A stretch of DNA of 64,000 nt from Melastoma dodecandrum (lineage: Eukaryota; Streptophyta; Magnoliopsida; Myrtales; Melastomataceae), in the NCBI GenBank assembly GCA_029817715.1, contig JARUPY010000189.1, forward strand, positions 4,464,001 to 4,528,000. The letters run 5' to 3'. Below, one piece after another: positions 10,668-21,480 of this stretch. Each line of letters starts with the position of its first letter. Position 1 is the stretch's first letter. The translations under genes and the position numbers were made by a program. The notes beneath the pieces are model-generated. The model saw only the letters and a list, made by a program, of their open reading frames with translations. It made no database searches and was not told the DNA's origin.

Positions 10668-11862
10668 ATGGATCGCCACCCTCCCTCTGCCGCCGTCCCA
10701 CTCCCATTGCTTGCATTTGTCCTCTTCCTGTCCTTTGCCTGCCTCGTCTCCCCCGCTTCTGACTACATCACCACTCTTGTTTACAGAGGCTGTGCCACCC
10801 AGTCCTTCGTTGATCCCTCCGGTGTCTACTCCCAGGCCCTCTCTGCCCTCTTTGGCTCCCTCGTCTCCCAGTCTACAAAGTCCAGGTTCTACCAGACCTC
10901 TTCCGGCACCACCCAGACCTCCATCACCGGCCTCTTCCAATGCCGGGGGGATTTGTCCCCTTACGACTGCTACAACTGTGTTAGCAGGCTTCCTGTCCTG
11001 TCTGGCAAGCTCTGTGGCTGCACCATAGCCTCTCGTGTCCAGCTCTACGGCTGCTACATGCTTTACCAAGTGGCCGGGTTTCCCGACGTTTCCGGGATGG
11101 AGATGCTGTACAAGACCTGCGGTGGGAGCAACGTCGTAGGAACTGGGTTCGAGGAGAGGAGAGACACCGCCTTCTCTGTGCTCGAGAGTGGGATTGTGAC
11201 GGGACACGGGTTCTATGCAGGGAGCTACGAGTCGGTTTACGTGCTGGGCCAGTGTGAGGGCGACGTCGGGGACAGTGATTGTGGAGAGTGCGTGAAGAGT
11301 GCCGTTCAGAAGGCTCAGGTCGAGTGTGGGAGTGCCATTAATGGGCAGGTCTATCTGCAAAAGTGTTTCGTTAGCTACAGTTATTACCCTGATGGAGTCC
11401 CACAGCGGCAGACCTCCTTGCCGTCGTCCTCTACACCATCATCAGAATCTTCCCACGGAGGTGGAAGTATGGGTTAGTTTGATTTGTGGGGCTGGTTAAA
11501 CTTATTGGTCCAGGATGAGTAGTGTGTCCCGCGACAAGGAAATTGTCCTCAGATTTGATTGATTATGTGTAGTATTAGAAAGTATGGTTGCTTTAGGGTG
11601 TGTAATTGGGATGATTGATTGAGGAGTGCAGATTCGGTTGGGCATGGCAGGGTCAGGGTCGAACACAGCGAAAACGGCTGCAATCATGTTAGGCGGAGCA
11701 GCTGGGGTTGGATTCCTGGTGATTTGCTTGTTGTTCGCCAAGGGATTGTTGAAGAAAAGAGATGGTAATTTTTACGATACTCAGTCCCACCTGAGGAGCT
11801 CCGATTGGTTCATGTCAACTTGTTGTTCTAAACAAGGAATGTTGAGCTTTGCAGATTTTTGA
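10668..11862 (+). CDS. PDLP: Plasmodesmata-located protein (two DUF26/Gnk2 domains), three exons
   Basis: Encodes a type I membrane protein of the PDLP family, which sits at plasmodesmata and modulates callose and cell-to-cell movement (family knowledge). Exons 10668-11472, 11651-11764 and 11855-11862 join to 308 residues, the usual PDLP size. Visible parts are a signal peptide (hydrophobic residues about 11-28, ending near SPA), a first DUF26 domain with CRGDLSPYDCYNC (C-x8-C-x2-C), a second with CEGDVGDSDCGEC, a Ser/Pro-rich stalk, a membrane segment (AAIMLGGAAGVGFLVICLLFA) and a short basic tail ending KKRDDF. Intron 1 (178 bp) has GTTAGT...GCAG borders; intron 2 (90 bp, 11765-11854) has GTAATT...GCAG. 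The ATG at 10668 is chosen because it gives a clean signal peptide. Overall it resembles the PDLP2/3 subgroup. It is the only intact-looking cellular gene here. Confidence 0.9.
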
Positions 11863-12132
11863 GAAGGAGATGGTGGGGGTGACGAAGAGAGCCCTGCTGT
11901 TGTGTTGTTCCTGGTGCGGGTACAGATTCATTCCCTGATTAAGAAATCAGAAATACGGCCGTGTAGCCGTAGAGGCGGTAGGACGAGTTAGGGTGCGTAG
12001 TAGTAATCCTAGGTTGATAAAAGACAGTAGTGAATGACTGCTGTTAAAAGTATGAATGCAAATGCGGTTTGTCATAGAAAGGAAGCCACTGCAAGGCACA
12101 AGGCTAAACGTGTACAAACGTGTACAGTGCGG

Positions 12133-12388
12133 ATTTATACAATGTAGAGACGTTGTATTAGTACACGTTTGTACATTATACTAATTTTTATTAGTCCATT
12201 TATAGTAATTACAAACTCTACTAATTTCGTTTGTACATTTCCTGGAAAGCCTAATTTAGTACTAATTAGAACAGTAAATGTACAAATGAAATTAGTACAG
12301 TTTGTAATTAATACAAATATAATAATAAAAATTAGTATAATGTACAAACGTGTACTAGTACAATATTTGTACATTGTATAACGGTACT
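12133..12388. repeat. 256-bp imperfect palindrome (foldback/MITE-like)
   Basis: The two arms of about 128 bp are inverted copies meeting at TTAGTACTAA (12256-12265), about 85% alike by eye. Both strands are open and translate to near-identical peptides, an automatic result of the palindrome and not a sign of a gene. A more diverged related block continues to about 12570. Terminal repeats or a target-site duplication could not be defined, so assignment to a transposon family is open. Confidence 0.75.
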
Positions 12389-12604
12389 GTAAAAGTTTTG
12401 TACACATTAGTACATTTGTAATTACTACAATTTTACTAAAAAAATTAGTACAATGTACAAACTATGTGCCAATACAATGTTTATATATTATATTAAATTT
12501 TATTATTATAATTATAGTAATAACAAAGTGTACCAATTTAATTTGTACATTATACTAATTTCGGAGAAAAATAGTACAATCGGGACGTCCCCTACGGGAC
12601 GTTA

Positions 12605-13380
12605 GGTGCGTCCCAGTGCAAGTGGTCCTTGTTGACTGGTTGTTTCCCGGGGGGGGGGGGCGTTGTCACGTGTCTCTGTTGCACCTTTTTTTTTTACTAT
12701 GGGGATTTACAATTCGATTATTGTTACATATTTATTCTCGTCCATAAACATTTTTAAATATCCGATTTCCCAGAATTGTAAATTTATTAAACCAGCAATC
12801 TGCAATATCGAAATGTAATCAAGAACTTCGAGATTCTCAAAAGACTCCCCCCGTTTTTTATCGTTTTGGTGGAGTGAGCATGCTTTATTCCTGCGTGCAG
12901 AGGCAGAGGGGCACATGCACTTTTCGCTTTTGATCTTTTCGATTCTCTTTGGAATTTGTTGACCTTGACTAGTTTGACTTCCTTTCTCCATCCCCATCTT
13001 TTTTTCTTTTCTCTTTTGATAAGTTGGATAACTTGGTAGTCTTTTTTAACAATTTTATTATTATTTATTTTTTAAAATCAACTTCCAAAATTTTAATCAC
13101 AATACGAAAAGGATTGAAAGTGTATAAATTTTCTTCGCCCAAAACTCGTCGATCTTATTTGTCCTCTGGTCTTGAGTTCCTGTCAGAGAACACGATGTAA
13201 AAGGAAGAATGAAATTTCGGTCCAATCCCCAACTTTAATATCCGGAAATTTTTTTTTGGGACCATTCGAGAGGTGCGTTTTTAAAAAGCAAAAGAAATCC
13301 TTAAATTTTAAACTTTTTCTAATTATATCGAGGATTTTTTAAAAAAATTACTTTAACATGTCTTTGAGGTTAAAAATTTA
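12605..13380. other. AT-rich non-coding stretch
   Basis: Contains a run of 12 G at 12649-12660 and otherwise T-rich sequence with no supportable gene. A minus-strand open frame of 96 codons (12707-12997) has no recognisable features and is probably chance. Confidence 0.5.
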
Positions 13381-13435
13381 TTATTCGATTACTAACATTT
13401 TTACTAAAAAATCGGTCTTCATTCGTAAACTCGTT

Positions 13436-13604
13436 AATAATCGGATACTAACGGGGTTAGTAACGTTCGTAATCCGGTACTAACGGGGTTAGTAACGTTA
13501 GTAATCGGATACTAACGGGGTTAGTAACGTTAGTAATCGGATACTAACGGGGTTAGTAAATTTCATTAGTAATTTACTAACCCCGTAAGTATCCGATTAC
13601 TAAC
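13436..13604. repeat. 32-bp tandem repeat (four units) plus an inverted copy
   Basis: The core cGGATACTAACGGGGTTAGTAA starts at 13442, 13474, 13506 and 13538, exactly 32 bp apart, and an inverted copy follows at about 13574-13604. Each unit contains the small inverted repeat ACTAAC-GGG-GTTAGT. The flanks (13380-13430 and 13600-13680) are rich in ttactaaa-type motifs in both orientations, so the whole 13380-13725 block looks like one foldback element. Confidence 0.85.
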
Positions 13605-13696
13605 GATTTTACTAAAAAAAATGTCACTGTTTAGTAAAATTTACTAAAAAATTTAGTAAATTTTGCTAACCGAATGATGAAACTTAGTAAAGTACG

Positions 13697-13720
13697 TAAC
13701 GTTACGTGCACGTAACGTTA
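13697..13720. repeat. Perfect 24-bp palindrome
   Basis: TAACGTTACGTG followed directly by its reverse complement CACGTAACGTTA. It shares the TAACGTTA motif with the 32-bp repeats upstream and may mark the end of that foldback element. Confidence 0.85.
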
Positions 13721-13979
13721 GCCGCTTCCCTTATTTACCACCCGCACGAAGTTTGCTGGGGACATTTATTCCTTATACATATACACCTCCGATCGCAGTC
13801 GAAGCATGCGCTGAATTTATTTATTTAGAGCAGCTAGTAAGGACTTCTCCCGCCGTACACAATCAAGAAAACAATCATCCCTCGATCTCATTTGCGTGAC
13901 GTGATTCGTGACTTACTTTACCCAATCGTAACAGTCGGACAGTTGGATGCTCTAGTAACAAATATTGCACATGTAATTG

Positions 13980-14645
13980 TTTACACAATAAGTTATTTTG
14001 GGCTTTAATGATGGCAAAGCCCATCATTACGGCATGGTCAAAGGAGCGCTCGGTCGAAGTTCAAGGACGTCGAAGAAAGGCATATCGAAGTAGATCATGT
14101 CGAAGTAGCATGTGTCGAACTACGGACAAGACGAAGGTCGATCAAGACGCTGTTGAAGTACGGACAAGACGAAAGTCGATCGAGATGCTGTCGAAGGAAG
14201 TGTCAATCGAAGGACGAGACCTAGTTGAGGTTTGAAGACTTAACTATTTTTCGGTGGAAACTTCATCAGGACTTAGTAGAAGTAAATAGTGTGCAGCTAG
14301 TGTAAATAAAACATGTCTAAAATGTGTGTAGTAGTTACTTTTGCAGTTGCGTTAGCGGCTTTATTTAACAGTTATCGTTTAGATATGATTTTAGTTCTAG
14401 AATAAATATGCGGTCACTCTTTGTAATAACAATACCATAATCATTCAAAGACTCCGAAGGGCTGCTTAGTTGTCTTTTTGTATTTTGCTCTATAGAAATG
14501 GAAGTAAGTGTTCTTGTGTTCTTATTTTTGTGCTTTACATTACAGTTTGTCTAAAAGCCTTGGCGACCACATTTCATAAACATTGTATTAGTCTCTAACA
14601 ATTCCCGACGTGTTTAGTCGGCCCGGTCATGTTCTAGGCGCAAAC
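13980..14645 (+). repeat. 5' LTR of the Tat-like element
   Basis: Lies upstream of the PBS and contains clustered gtcgaag/gacgaag repeats (14040-14230) and TTTATTTAAC (about 14357) or AATAAATATG (about 14400) as possible core promoter. The right end is set by the PBS; the left end is approximate because no second copy is present. Confidence 0.5.
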
Positions 14646-14652
14646 ACGTTTT

Positions 14653-14672
14653 TGGCGACCATAGTGGGAGTC
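14653..14672 (+). other. Primer-binding site of the Tat-like element
   Basis: TGGCGACCATAGTGGGAGTC resembles the TGGCGACTCCGCTGGGGAC-type PBS of Tat/Ogre elements, a version of which also occurs at 42745. Confidence 0.6.
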
Positions 14673-15429
14673 GGAAACGAGTTTCGTATGAAAATGCGGA
14701 ATGCCAAGGACGCAGACCTTAGCGAGAATGACTGCGAATCGTAGTGATTCTGAAACAAAAACACTGTGGGTGATCAAACCAACCTTGTTAGTGAATCCCA
14801 GGATGGGCAATATAAATGCTCAGGAAAACCTGCAAGGTCCGCCTCTTTTGCGATCCGATCGTTGAAATTCTCTAGGAACCATCAGTATTGATGTGCTTAT
14901 GAGAATGCAAATGCAGATCTATGAAAGTTTGTTGAATATGTAGAGACAAGTCTAGGGTTTGATTGAGAAAATTGTTGAATATTCCCCAGCTACTTTGGTT
15001 AGAAGGATGTCAATTTTAGAAGGCAATCAGACGATGAGTATCATGTTGGAACGAGTAGGCCTAGGGCCCCATAGGACATTAGAGGACCCTATACTCCAGT
15101 TTCTCGTGGTCATCATATAAACTAACTGCTTATGCGCCGCCTCATCGTCGACGAGAGAGTTTTTACACTCGATCGGCGGTCGAAGATCCCGAAAGAATTC
15201 CCCTTGCAGATGCCCCCATGCGAAGGAACCTTTTCGAAGAAGTTCCGAGGGAATGTCCCGCTAATGATGGGGAAGGCAAACTTTCAATTGGGAAAGACCT
15301 CAACTAGAGAGAGATAGGCCTTTCGAGAGAAATGTTCCTATAGCTCCCGCAATGCAACCCAACCCAGCCGATTTTAGGGACCTTGTTACTTGGTTGTGGA
15401 GTAGATGGTTCCCGATGTAGTTCGGAGGG

Positions 15430-16844
15430 AAGAGTGAACTTTTACAGGACACCTTATCCAGATTACATCTACAAGGATTATGCTTACCTAAGAGGATACA
15501 AAATTCCGGACTTTACTAGATTTTCTGGCGAGGATGATATGACACCGATAGAACCCGTGGCTTGATTCACTCACCAGACTAGAGAGGCTTCCAATAATGA
15601 TTTTTGGAAACTTCGGCTATTCCCAAACTCTTTGACCGGTTTGACATTCAATTGGTACATTCACTTGCCTGGAAAATCGATCTATATTGGCAAGAGATGT
15701 AAAAGCAGTTTAAGCAGGCTTTTGCTACGTTGGATGCAACCATCACTATAGCCTAATTAATTCGAATGAAGAAGCAACCTGGAGAGTTAGCGGCGACATT
15801 CTTACAACGGTTTCGGAAGGATCGACGTAGATGCAAGAATTCTGTTGCCGAGGAAGAAGTTGTTGAAATAACAGAGGATGTTCTAGATATTCGTATTCCG
15901 AAAAAGATCCAAGGAGAAAGGTTGAGAGATTTATTCGATCTTGCCCAAAGAGCTACTAAGTACAAAAGCCTTTTGAGAGAAGAATTGAAGGGTCAATCGA
16001 CTAAGTCAGCATATCAGGTCGAAACTTCCCGGACTGAAGTAGACATGGCTAAATTCATCAACGGAGAATCAAATGTCTGTGATGTTCTGGCCAAGAAAAA
16101 TTTCAAAGGTAAGGCTTCCCAAAAGTCGAATGAAGAGCACAAATATTCATTTGATGTAGATAAAGCTCATGAAATCTTTGACTGGCTCAATGATCGGGGT
16201 CGAATTAGGCTCAAACCCGGACATTGACTGGCTCAAACTGATATAGAAAAGAAGAAGAGCTATTGCATTTGGCGCGGGTCTTTCACACACGTAACTCGTG
16301 ATTGCTTAACTTTTAGGAATCTCATTCAAGACTTGATTGAGTCAAAAGTTCTCTGTTTTAAAGAATCCGATGAACCTGCTTCCATCGACAACAAAACTTT
16401 CGCTAATTGTGAGGTACATACGTTCGAGTAAATGTAATTGATGTTGTCGATTCTGCCTTGCAGGGATCGCGTATCTAAAGTGAAACCTATGTGGCTAATA
16501 ATCTGTTCAAACGGCTTCTGAAGAATAGTGTTGTCTCATGCCCTGTTCCAACTTCGAAGCTCGGGAATGAAATATGTTGGTGGCACATGGATGACACCTA
16601 TCCCACGAATATGTGTTTTACTTTTAAGAAGTCTCTCCAATCTCACCAAGCTGAGGCGTGGTTTCATCTTATTTCGGTTGAGAAAGCTGCTATGGGGATC
16701 AATCGTAGAGGACCCCCAAAGGCTACTGATAGACGCTTCCTCTCTAGGCCTGTACCAAAAAAGGTTCGACATGGGAAGAATGGTCGAAAAACGGCAGAGT
16801 TCTGTCAAACCACAAAAGGGAGCCATCCCTATTACTGCTGTTAG
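15430..16844 (+). pseudogene. Tat-like gag, broken
   Basis: The capsid core begins near 15450 (YAYLRGYKIPDFTRFSGEDD), runs past a stop at 15565 in which ARF-type reading has become A-stop-F, and continues as NDFWKLRLFPNSLTGLTFNWYIHLPGKS. The next part, 15766-16227, reads KKQPGELAATFLQRFRKDRRRCK and DLFDLAQRATKYKSLLREE, the rest of the capsid. Degenerate zinc-binding modules follow at about 16262 (CIWRGSFTHVTRDCLTF) and 16576 (CWWHMDDTYPTNMCFTF), possibly an old duplication. Several stops separate the parts. Confidence 0.7.
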
Positions 16845-17380
16845 CGTGATGATTACTCCTGCTCCTGCTACTAGTGACTCTGTATCAACTGAAAAAGGTA
16901 GCGATCTTTCTAAGATATCCGAGGGTTAGGCTAGCAGTGCTGCTAAGTCTACTTCCCGAGACGTTAAGGATAGATTGGGACCCGCTCCTATACTCGATGC
17001 GCGAGTGCTCAAAGATGAACCACCTATTGCTCAATTCTTGGAGGCTGATGGCGTGTGCAATAGATGCCCGCCCCATTCTCGAGCACAAAATCTTGATTTC
17101 ACAATTTTGTAATCTGTGTTCCTACAACTATTTTCAGAAGTTGATTATCATGTCTTCTGCCAACATGTTCGAGATCACGCGCATAAAGACGTCGTAGTTA
17201 GGTATGGGCGATATTAACCAGATATATTGTGTTAATACTGTTGATACTGTGATTTCTCCTATAGAAGGATATGATCCTCATTTGATGCAACACATCCAGG
17301 TATATCCTGATTTTAATAATAACTCGTATTAGCGAAAGGCATATAAACTTAGAACTCCCATAGATGATAGTTGGTTACAG

Positions 17381-18537
17381 GTGAACAAACAGGGGTCTAA
17401 TACTTCTCGAAGTAACAAGAGAAGGAAAGAAAGAGGCCACAGGCATGCGGAGGAGAAAAATATGAAGTTGGATCGAGAGGCTAATGTTGCCTGTCAGGTT
17501 GACACGGAGATACTCGCTGTTGAAACAACACCCCGTAGATCAACGATTCGATTCGACACTTCTACTCCTCTAGGGGTTGATGAGTTCGATGGCTCAGATT
17601 ATAATCCTATTAAGGATGGTTTGCCGAGTCCGAACGTCGATCTCGTTGAGTGCAATATGATAATGCTTTCTTCAGAATTCGTGGACAAAAGTGCGAATCT
17701 ACAGGATACAGGTAACCCTAGATCTTTGACTCTACAAGATGTTCGTTGGTCTATGGTTTATGGTCAGATTTCAAAACCCACTGCTTCCATGCAGTATGAT
17801 ATGCATTCTTTAAATATTGAGGCATATTTCAATTACATTCGACTCAAGAAAGTCTTGATCGACAATGGGGTCACAGTTAATGTGCTCCCTCTAAGTACAT
17901 TTGATTTTCTTGGTTTGAGTCGAGATGACCTACGAACCACAGACGTTACTATAAGCGACTTCAATGGTCTAATGTATAAGAGTATAGGCGCAATCCCGAT
18001 TCGATTAAATGTGGGGCACTTGGTCAGGAATACTGCCTTTTTTGTCATCAATGTTGTGACTACAATGCTCCGCTAGGGAGAGATTGGCTGCATAAAGCTG
18101 CTGCTATTCCTTCTACTCTTCATCGAGAATTGATTCTTTGGATAGAGTCGGAGGTAGAAGTCATTCTGGCTGAATCGATCCCTATTTCAAATATTAACAT
18201 AGTTAAAATCTTTGTAGGAGAGGTTGTTGGGACCGTTAAAGATCTCAGTTTGGAGAAGAGGTATGACCTTAGGGACCCAAATGTCGGTCCACTCGGTGAG
18301 TCATCTAGGACCTTCGAGTACCTCGTCGCATATGGCGGTCCCCCTCACCCGATTGTTGATACCTCTACTGGTTGGGATTCTAATCTGGTCCACGAAGAAG
18401 TCGAAGCTGCTGCTCAAGCTCGGCATGAGAAAAAGTTAGTCGAAAGTCTTAAGGTAATAAAAGCAGCATTTGGCCTTGATGATGATGGAGGAGACATTGA
18501 TGTTGCAGAAGGAAATGAAGTTGCTGACCAGGACTAG
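17381..18537 (+). pseudogene. Tat-like protease and protease-RT linker
   Basis: The 231-codon open stretch (17381-18076) includes the retropepsin loop KKVLIDNGVTVNVLPLSTF; the second residue of the D-S-G triad is Asn. A small frameshift near 18065 separates it from the LGRDWLH-equivalent (GRDWLHKAAAIPSTLHREL, legible in another frame). The linker continues in 18130-18537 with DPNVGPLGESSRTFEYLV and GGPPHPIVD. The active-site change and frameshift mark it as dead. Confidence 0.7.
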
Positions 18538-18831
18538 GAACCCGACAGACTCGTCCGGGGAGAAAACGATTCTTGATAATGTCGAGGAAGACGTTGTCGC
18601 TGATGTTATGGAGCGACTACGGGACTTCTATCTAACTTAGGTTCTTCCGAAGCCTCGATGATGATGGAGGAGACATTGATGTTGCAGAAGGAAATGAAGT
18701 TGCTAACGAGGACTTGGAGCCCGACAGACTCCTCCAGGGAGAAAACGATTCTTGATAACGTCTAGGAAGACGTAGTCGCTGATGTTATGGAGCGACTACG
18801 AGACTTCTATCTAACTTAGGTTCTTACGAAG
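18474..18831 (+). repeat. 179-bp tandem duplication in the Tat-like linker
   Basis: The segment gatgatggaggagacattgatg starts at 18481 and again at 18660, and the following approximately 179 bp repeat with few differences (both end ...ctatctaacttaggttctt). The related fragment at 52070-53745 has this module once (about 52500-52650), so the duplication is specific to this copy. Confidence 0.85.
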
Positions 18832-18959
18832 ATCGACAATCGCTAATGACTCCATGCGATGCTCTTAAAACGGTGAACATTAGAACATAACAATTTCCTC
18901 AACCAACCTTCATTAGTAGTATGATCGACGAAAGTTTTTTTGGTTCGATCTTGCAGACA

Positions 18960-19215
18960 CTACATGAATTTAAATATTGTTTCGCTTGGGATTATACTGA
19001 AATGCAAGGACTGGATAAAGGTTAGTGGAACATAAACTTCCAACAAACCCCAACATAAAAGCGGTCAAGCAAACACCACGACATATTCCAGCTCAGTATA
19101 GCCAAAGTGTGTACGACGAAGTAAAGAAACTCTTCGACGTGGGATATATTCAAACTTCTAGGTATACTGATCGGATATCATCGATTGTACCTGTGAAGAA
19201 GAAAAATAGTAAAGT
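18960..19215 (+). pseudogene. Tat-like reverse transcriptase, N-terminal stub
   Basis: Reads CFAWDYTEMQGLD, then LPTNPNIKAVKQTPRHIPAQ, VKKLFDVGYIQTSRYTDRISSIVPVKKKNSKVRV. This is the start of Ty3-type RT up to the fingers domain. The next expected residues (the catalytic palm) are replaced by unrelated sequence at 19216. Confidence 0.8.
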
Positions 19216-19963
19216 GAGAGTAATTCTCTTAGATTCTCTAAGGTCACTTCTAGGACATATAAAATGTCTTCCTTCATCAGCGATTTGCTACTCAAGCCGA
19301 GCAACGTGTGCTTCGCCAAAAGTCATACCGCGTTTGAGTCTTCTGGCCATTGATAACCGTGGATTGTACAACAACGTGTGCTCTGTAACAACCTTGTGCT
19401 CTGATGCCAAAATGATGCGGGAACGGCAAGGAATAGATTATTCCAATACTAAAACGATGGGGACGTCACTGTGGGTGTGGAATGGAGTGACGTGAGAATG
19501 GTCGGAAGCGTAGAAGATGAAACGGGATGGCTGAATGGCTGGGTATGAAGGATAGGTTGAGACCAACCTCTACGGACACAGATATACCACCGTGAAAGAA
19601 GACTCGAATAGAACTCGCCTGTCGCACGGATATAGACACACCATCGTGAACAAGAACGAGGGTGAGGAATAATACGGAGGATACCGACACACCACCACCG
19701 GTTGATACACTACTCAATCTGCACTTGGAATCCACCAAATGAAGAACGAGGTTGAAAGAGAATCCACTCCTTCGGATAGAAAGACAAAAGTCTAATCTGG
19801 ATATAAAACAGTCTGAATAATCTGCTCTTCCCAACTCTTACATTGCAAGTGCTTATATAGGCTGCCCATAGGAAAGACAATAAAGGAAACGAAATAAAAG
19901 ATAAGGGAAATAAATGATAGGATTAGAAAATGAGGAAAGAAAATATATTATTTTCACCCTACA
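19216..19963 (-). mobile_element. Copia-type LTR with PBS and leader fragment
   Basis: The minus strand at 19392-19410 reads TTGGCATCAGAGCACAAGG, one change from the tRNA-Met PBS TTGGTATCAGAGC. To its right, 19413-19963 would be the 5' LTR (plus-strand TGATGC...CCTACA, 551 bp), with an antisense TATA box CTATATAAGC at 19852-19861. To its left only about 175 bp of leader remain before the Tat RT stub. No gag survives, so the element is a fragment. Confidence 0.55.
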
Positions 19964-21480
19964 AAATCTTAAAGGATAATGGAGCTGGGTAGTGGAGCAG
20001 GCGCGAATCTTGCAGTGCAAGTTGTCAGACCGAGCCGTCAGATCGTAACCGTCCTTTAGGCTGCTCGTCGCCTGGTTGCCTTTCGTCGCCTGAGAGACGT
20101 GTCGCTCGGTGCTCCTCGTCGCCTCGGTTGCTCGATGATCAGTAAGTTGAGACCTTCAGTAAACGACGTTAGTTGAGATGTGTGCGAAGTGACAACCGTC
20201 CTTATATCACTATGAAAAAGGGAATCAGATGCATTTGATACGTGGGGAAGTTTATTATTGATAGTTACTTGGAAAGGTTTCTTTCGCACTTTTATTTTGA
20301 GAACACTTTCCTTTATTATATGCTTGACATCGATTGAGTGCTGAAAATGACGTTAAAAGTATTTTGTTGGTGCAATTCTCTAAGGGATCGACCCTTGCTT
20401 GCCCTTGCAATTTTAGTTAGGTAGAAGTAGGAATTATTTTAGTTGCGTTACCGACGCTCATCATGCAACAAAACTTGTGGAATGATTCCGTGATATTATA
20501 ACGGGTCATATACCGTGAAAAGAAAATGTGCACGCATATGCCCATGAAACTTTATCATCCACACTCAGTTTAACAGATAGAGAGGCCATCATCCGATTAT
20601 GTGAAGCATGGTGTCTATCACCATTCTTTGAGGAGGTTGAAGAGGATGAAGTCAATTTCCTATCTATCTACAACAAAGAGGATCGATATTAGAGATAATC
20701 GCGCATAAAGTTCTGGAACACTTAAAGTTGCCAAACAATCCCAAAAAGTAGGTAGATGTTAAGGTACAAGCTCCTCTATTCATAGATGTTAAAAATATTA
20801 TATATCGTCAAACATTCGAAGGAGTTTTGTAACAATGTCAGGGAGAACAGAATGCAGCTATGATGATATAAGAAGCACATTCTAAAGTTTGTGGAGCTCA
20901 TTAATCTTATCCAAAATTTTAGTTCCAGTAAAAGAGAATGAGTTACTAATGGCTGACGATTGTAAAAGATTGTATGCAATATATATAGAGGTTGGTGTAT
21001 GTTGGTGAATTAGTATAACGGTTTTTTTCGAATTTTTACTACAAATAAAACCCAAGAGCTAGATTCCTGTAGGTTACAGAACCCTTGTACACAACAGACC
21101 CCAAAGTGAACTGCTTAAGGAGCGAACGACCAGTCGAAGTCTGATCTAGATTGTGATTATGCAGCTCTAAGAAAGTTCCTATAATAGCACAAGGTTGATG
21201 CTTCTGCTGTCAAAGTACTATAAATCTAATCAGCCTGAGCGTGACCAACAGGGACTACTGCTGCAAGATTGAAAAGATACTTGTAATAGCAGGAGATTGT
21301 CGTTGAACCTTCTAGGTTTTTACACTATCGAAAGATGATCTCTAAGAACTTTTGAGGTTGCTATAGCGTTAGAGTTTGATGCAAGATCTTTGGAGTTTTT
21401 TCTCAGACATTTGTGTTGTTGATGCGAGTTGGATCGAGCAAGGCCAAGTCGGGAACGCTAAAATTGGGAACATCTTGAGA
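19964..21480. other. Mixed repeat relics, no gene
   Basis: 20360-20480 has LTR-like wording (TTGGTGCAATTCTCTAAGGGATCGACCC). 20990-21120 (ttggtgaattagtataacgg, cctgtaggttacagaacccttgtaca) resembles the end of the Sirevirus LTR at 54013 in decayed form. No continuous coding sequence could be recognised. Confidence 0.35.

Larger units (their letters stand above)
13980..19215 (+). mobile_element. Tat-like Ty3/gypsy element, decayed, 3' truncated
   Basis: Order on the plus strand: LTR (about 13980-14645), PBS (14653-14672), gag (about 15430-16430 and 16570-16800), protease (17381-18100) and the start of RT (18960-19215). The gag wording (GYKIPDFTRFSGEDD, NDFWKLRLFPNSLTGLTFNWYI) and protease-RT linker are typical of the Tat/Ogre branch. 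A copia LTR fragment in opposite orientation replaces everything after the first 70 residues of RT. A second, separate fragment of the same family lies at 52070-53745. Confidence 0.75.

Noticed and set aside
10584..11360. 258-codon open frame antisense to the PDLP exon 1
   Set aside because: It is the shadow of a GC-rich real exon; no motif or start context supports it.
12135..12407. Pair of similar 70-90 residue peptides on opposite strands
   Set aside because: They arise because the DNA is a palindrome; not a gene pair.
12649..12660. Run of 12 G as a regulatory G-quadruplex
   Set aside because: A single homopolymer is also a common assembly artefact; no further G tracts around it.
13436..13560. 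Array of 32-bp repeats considered as CRISPR
   Set aside because: Units are directly contiguous with no unique spacers, no cas genes, and the genome is a plant.
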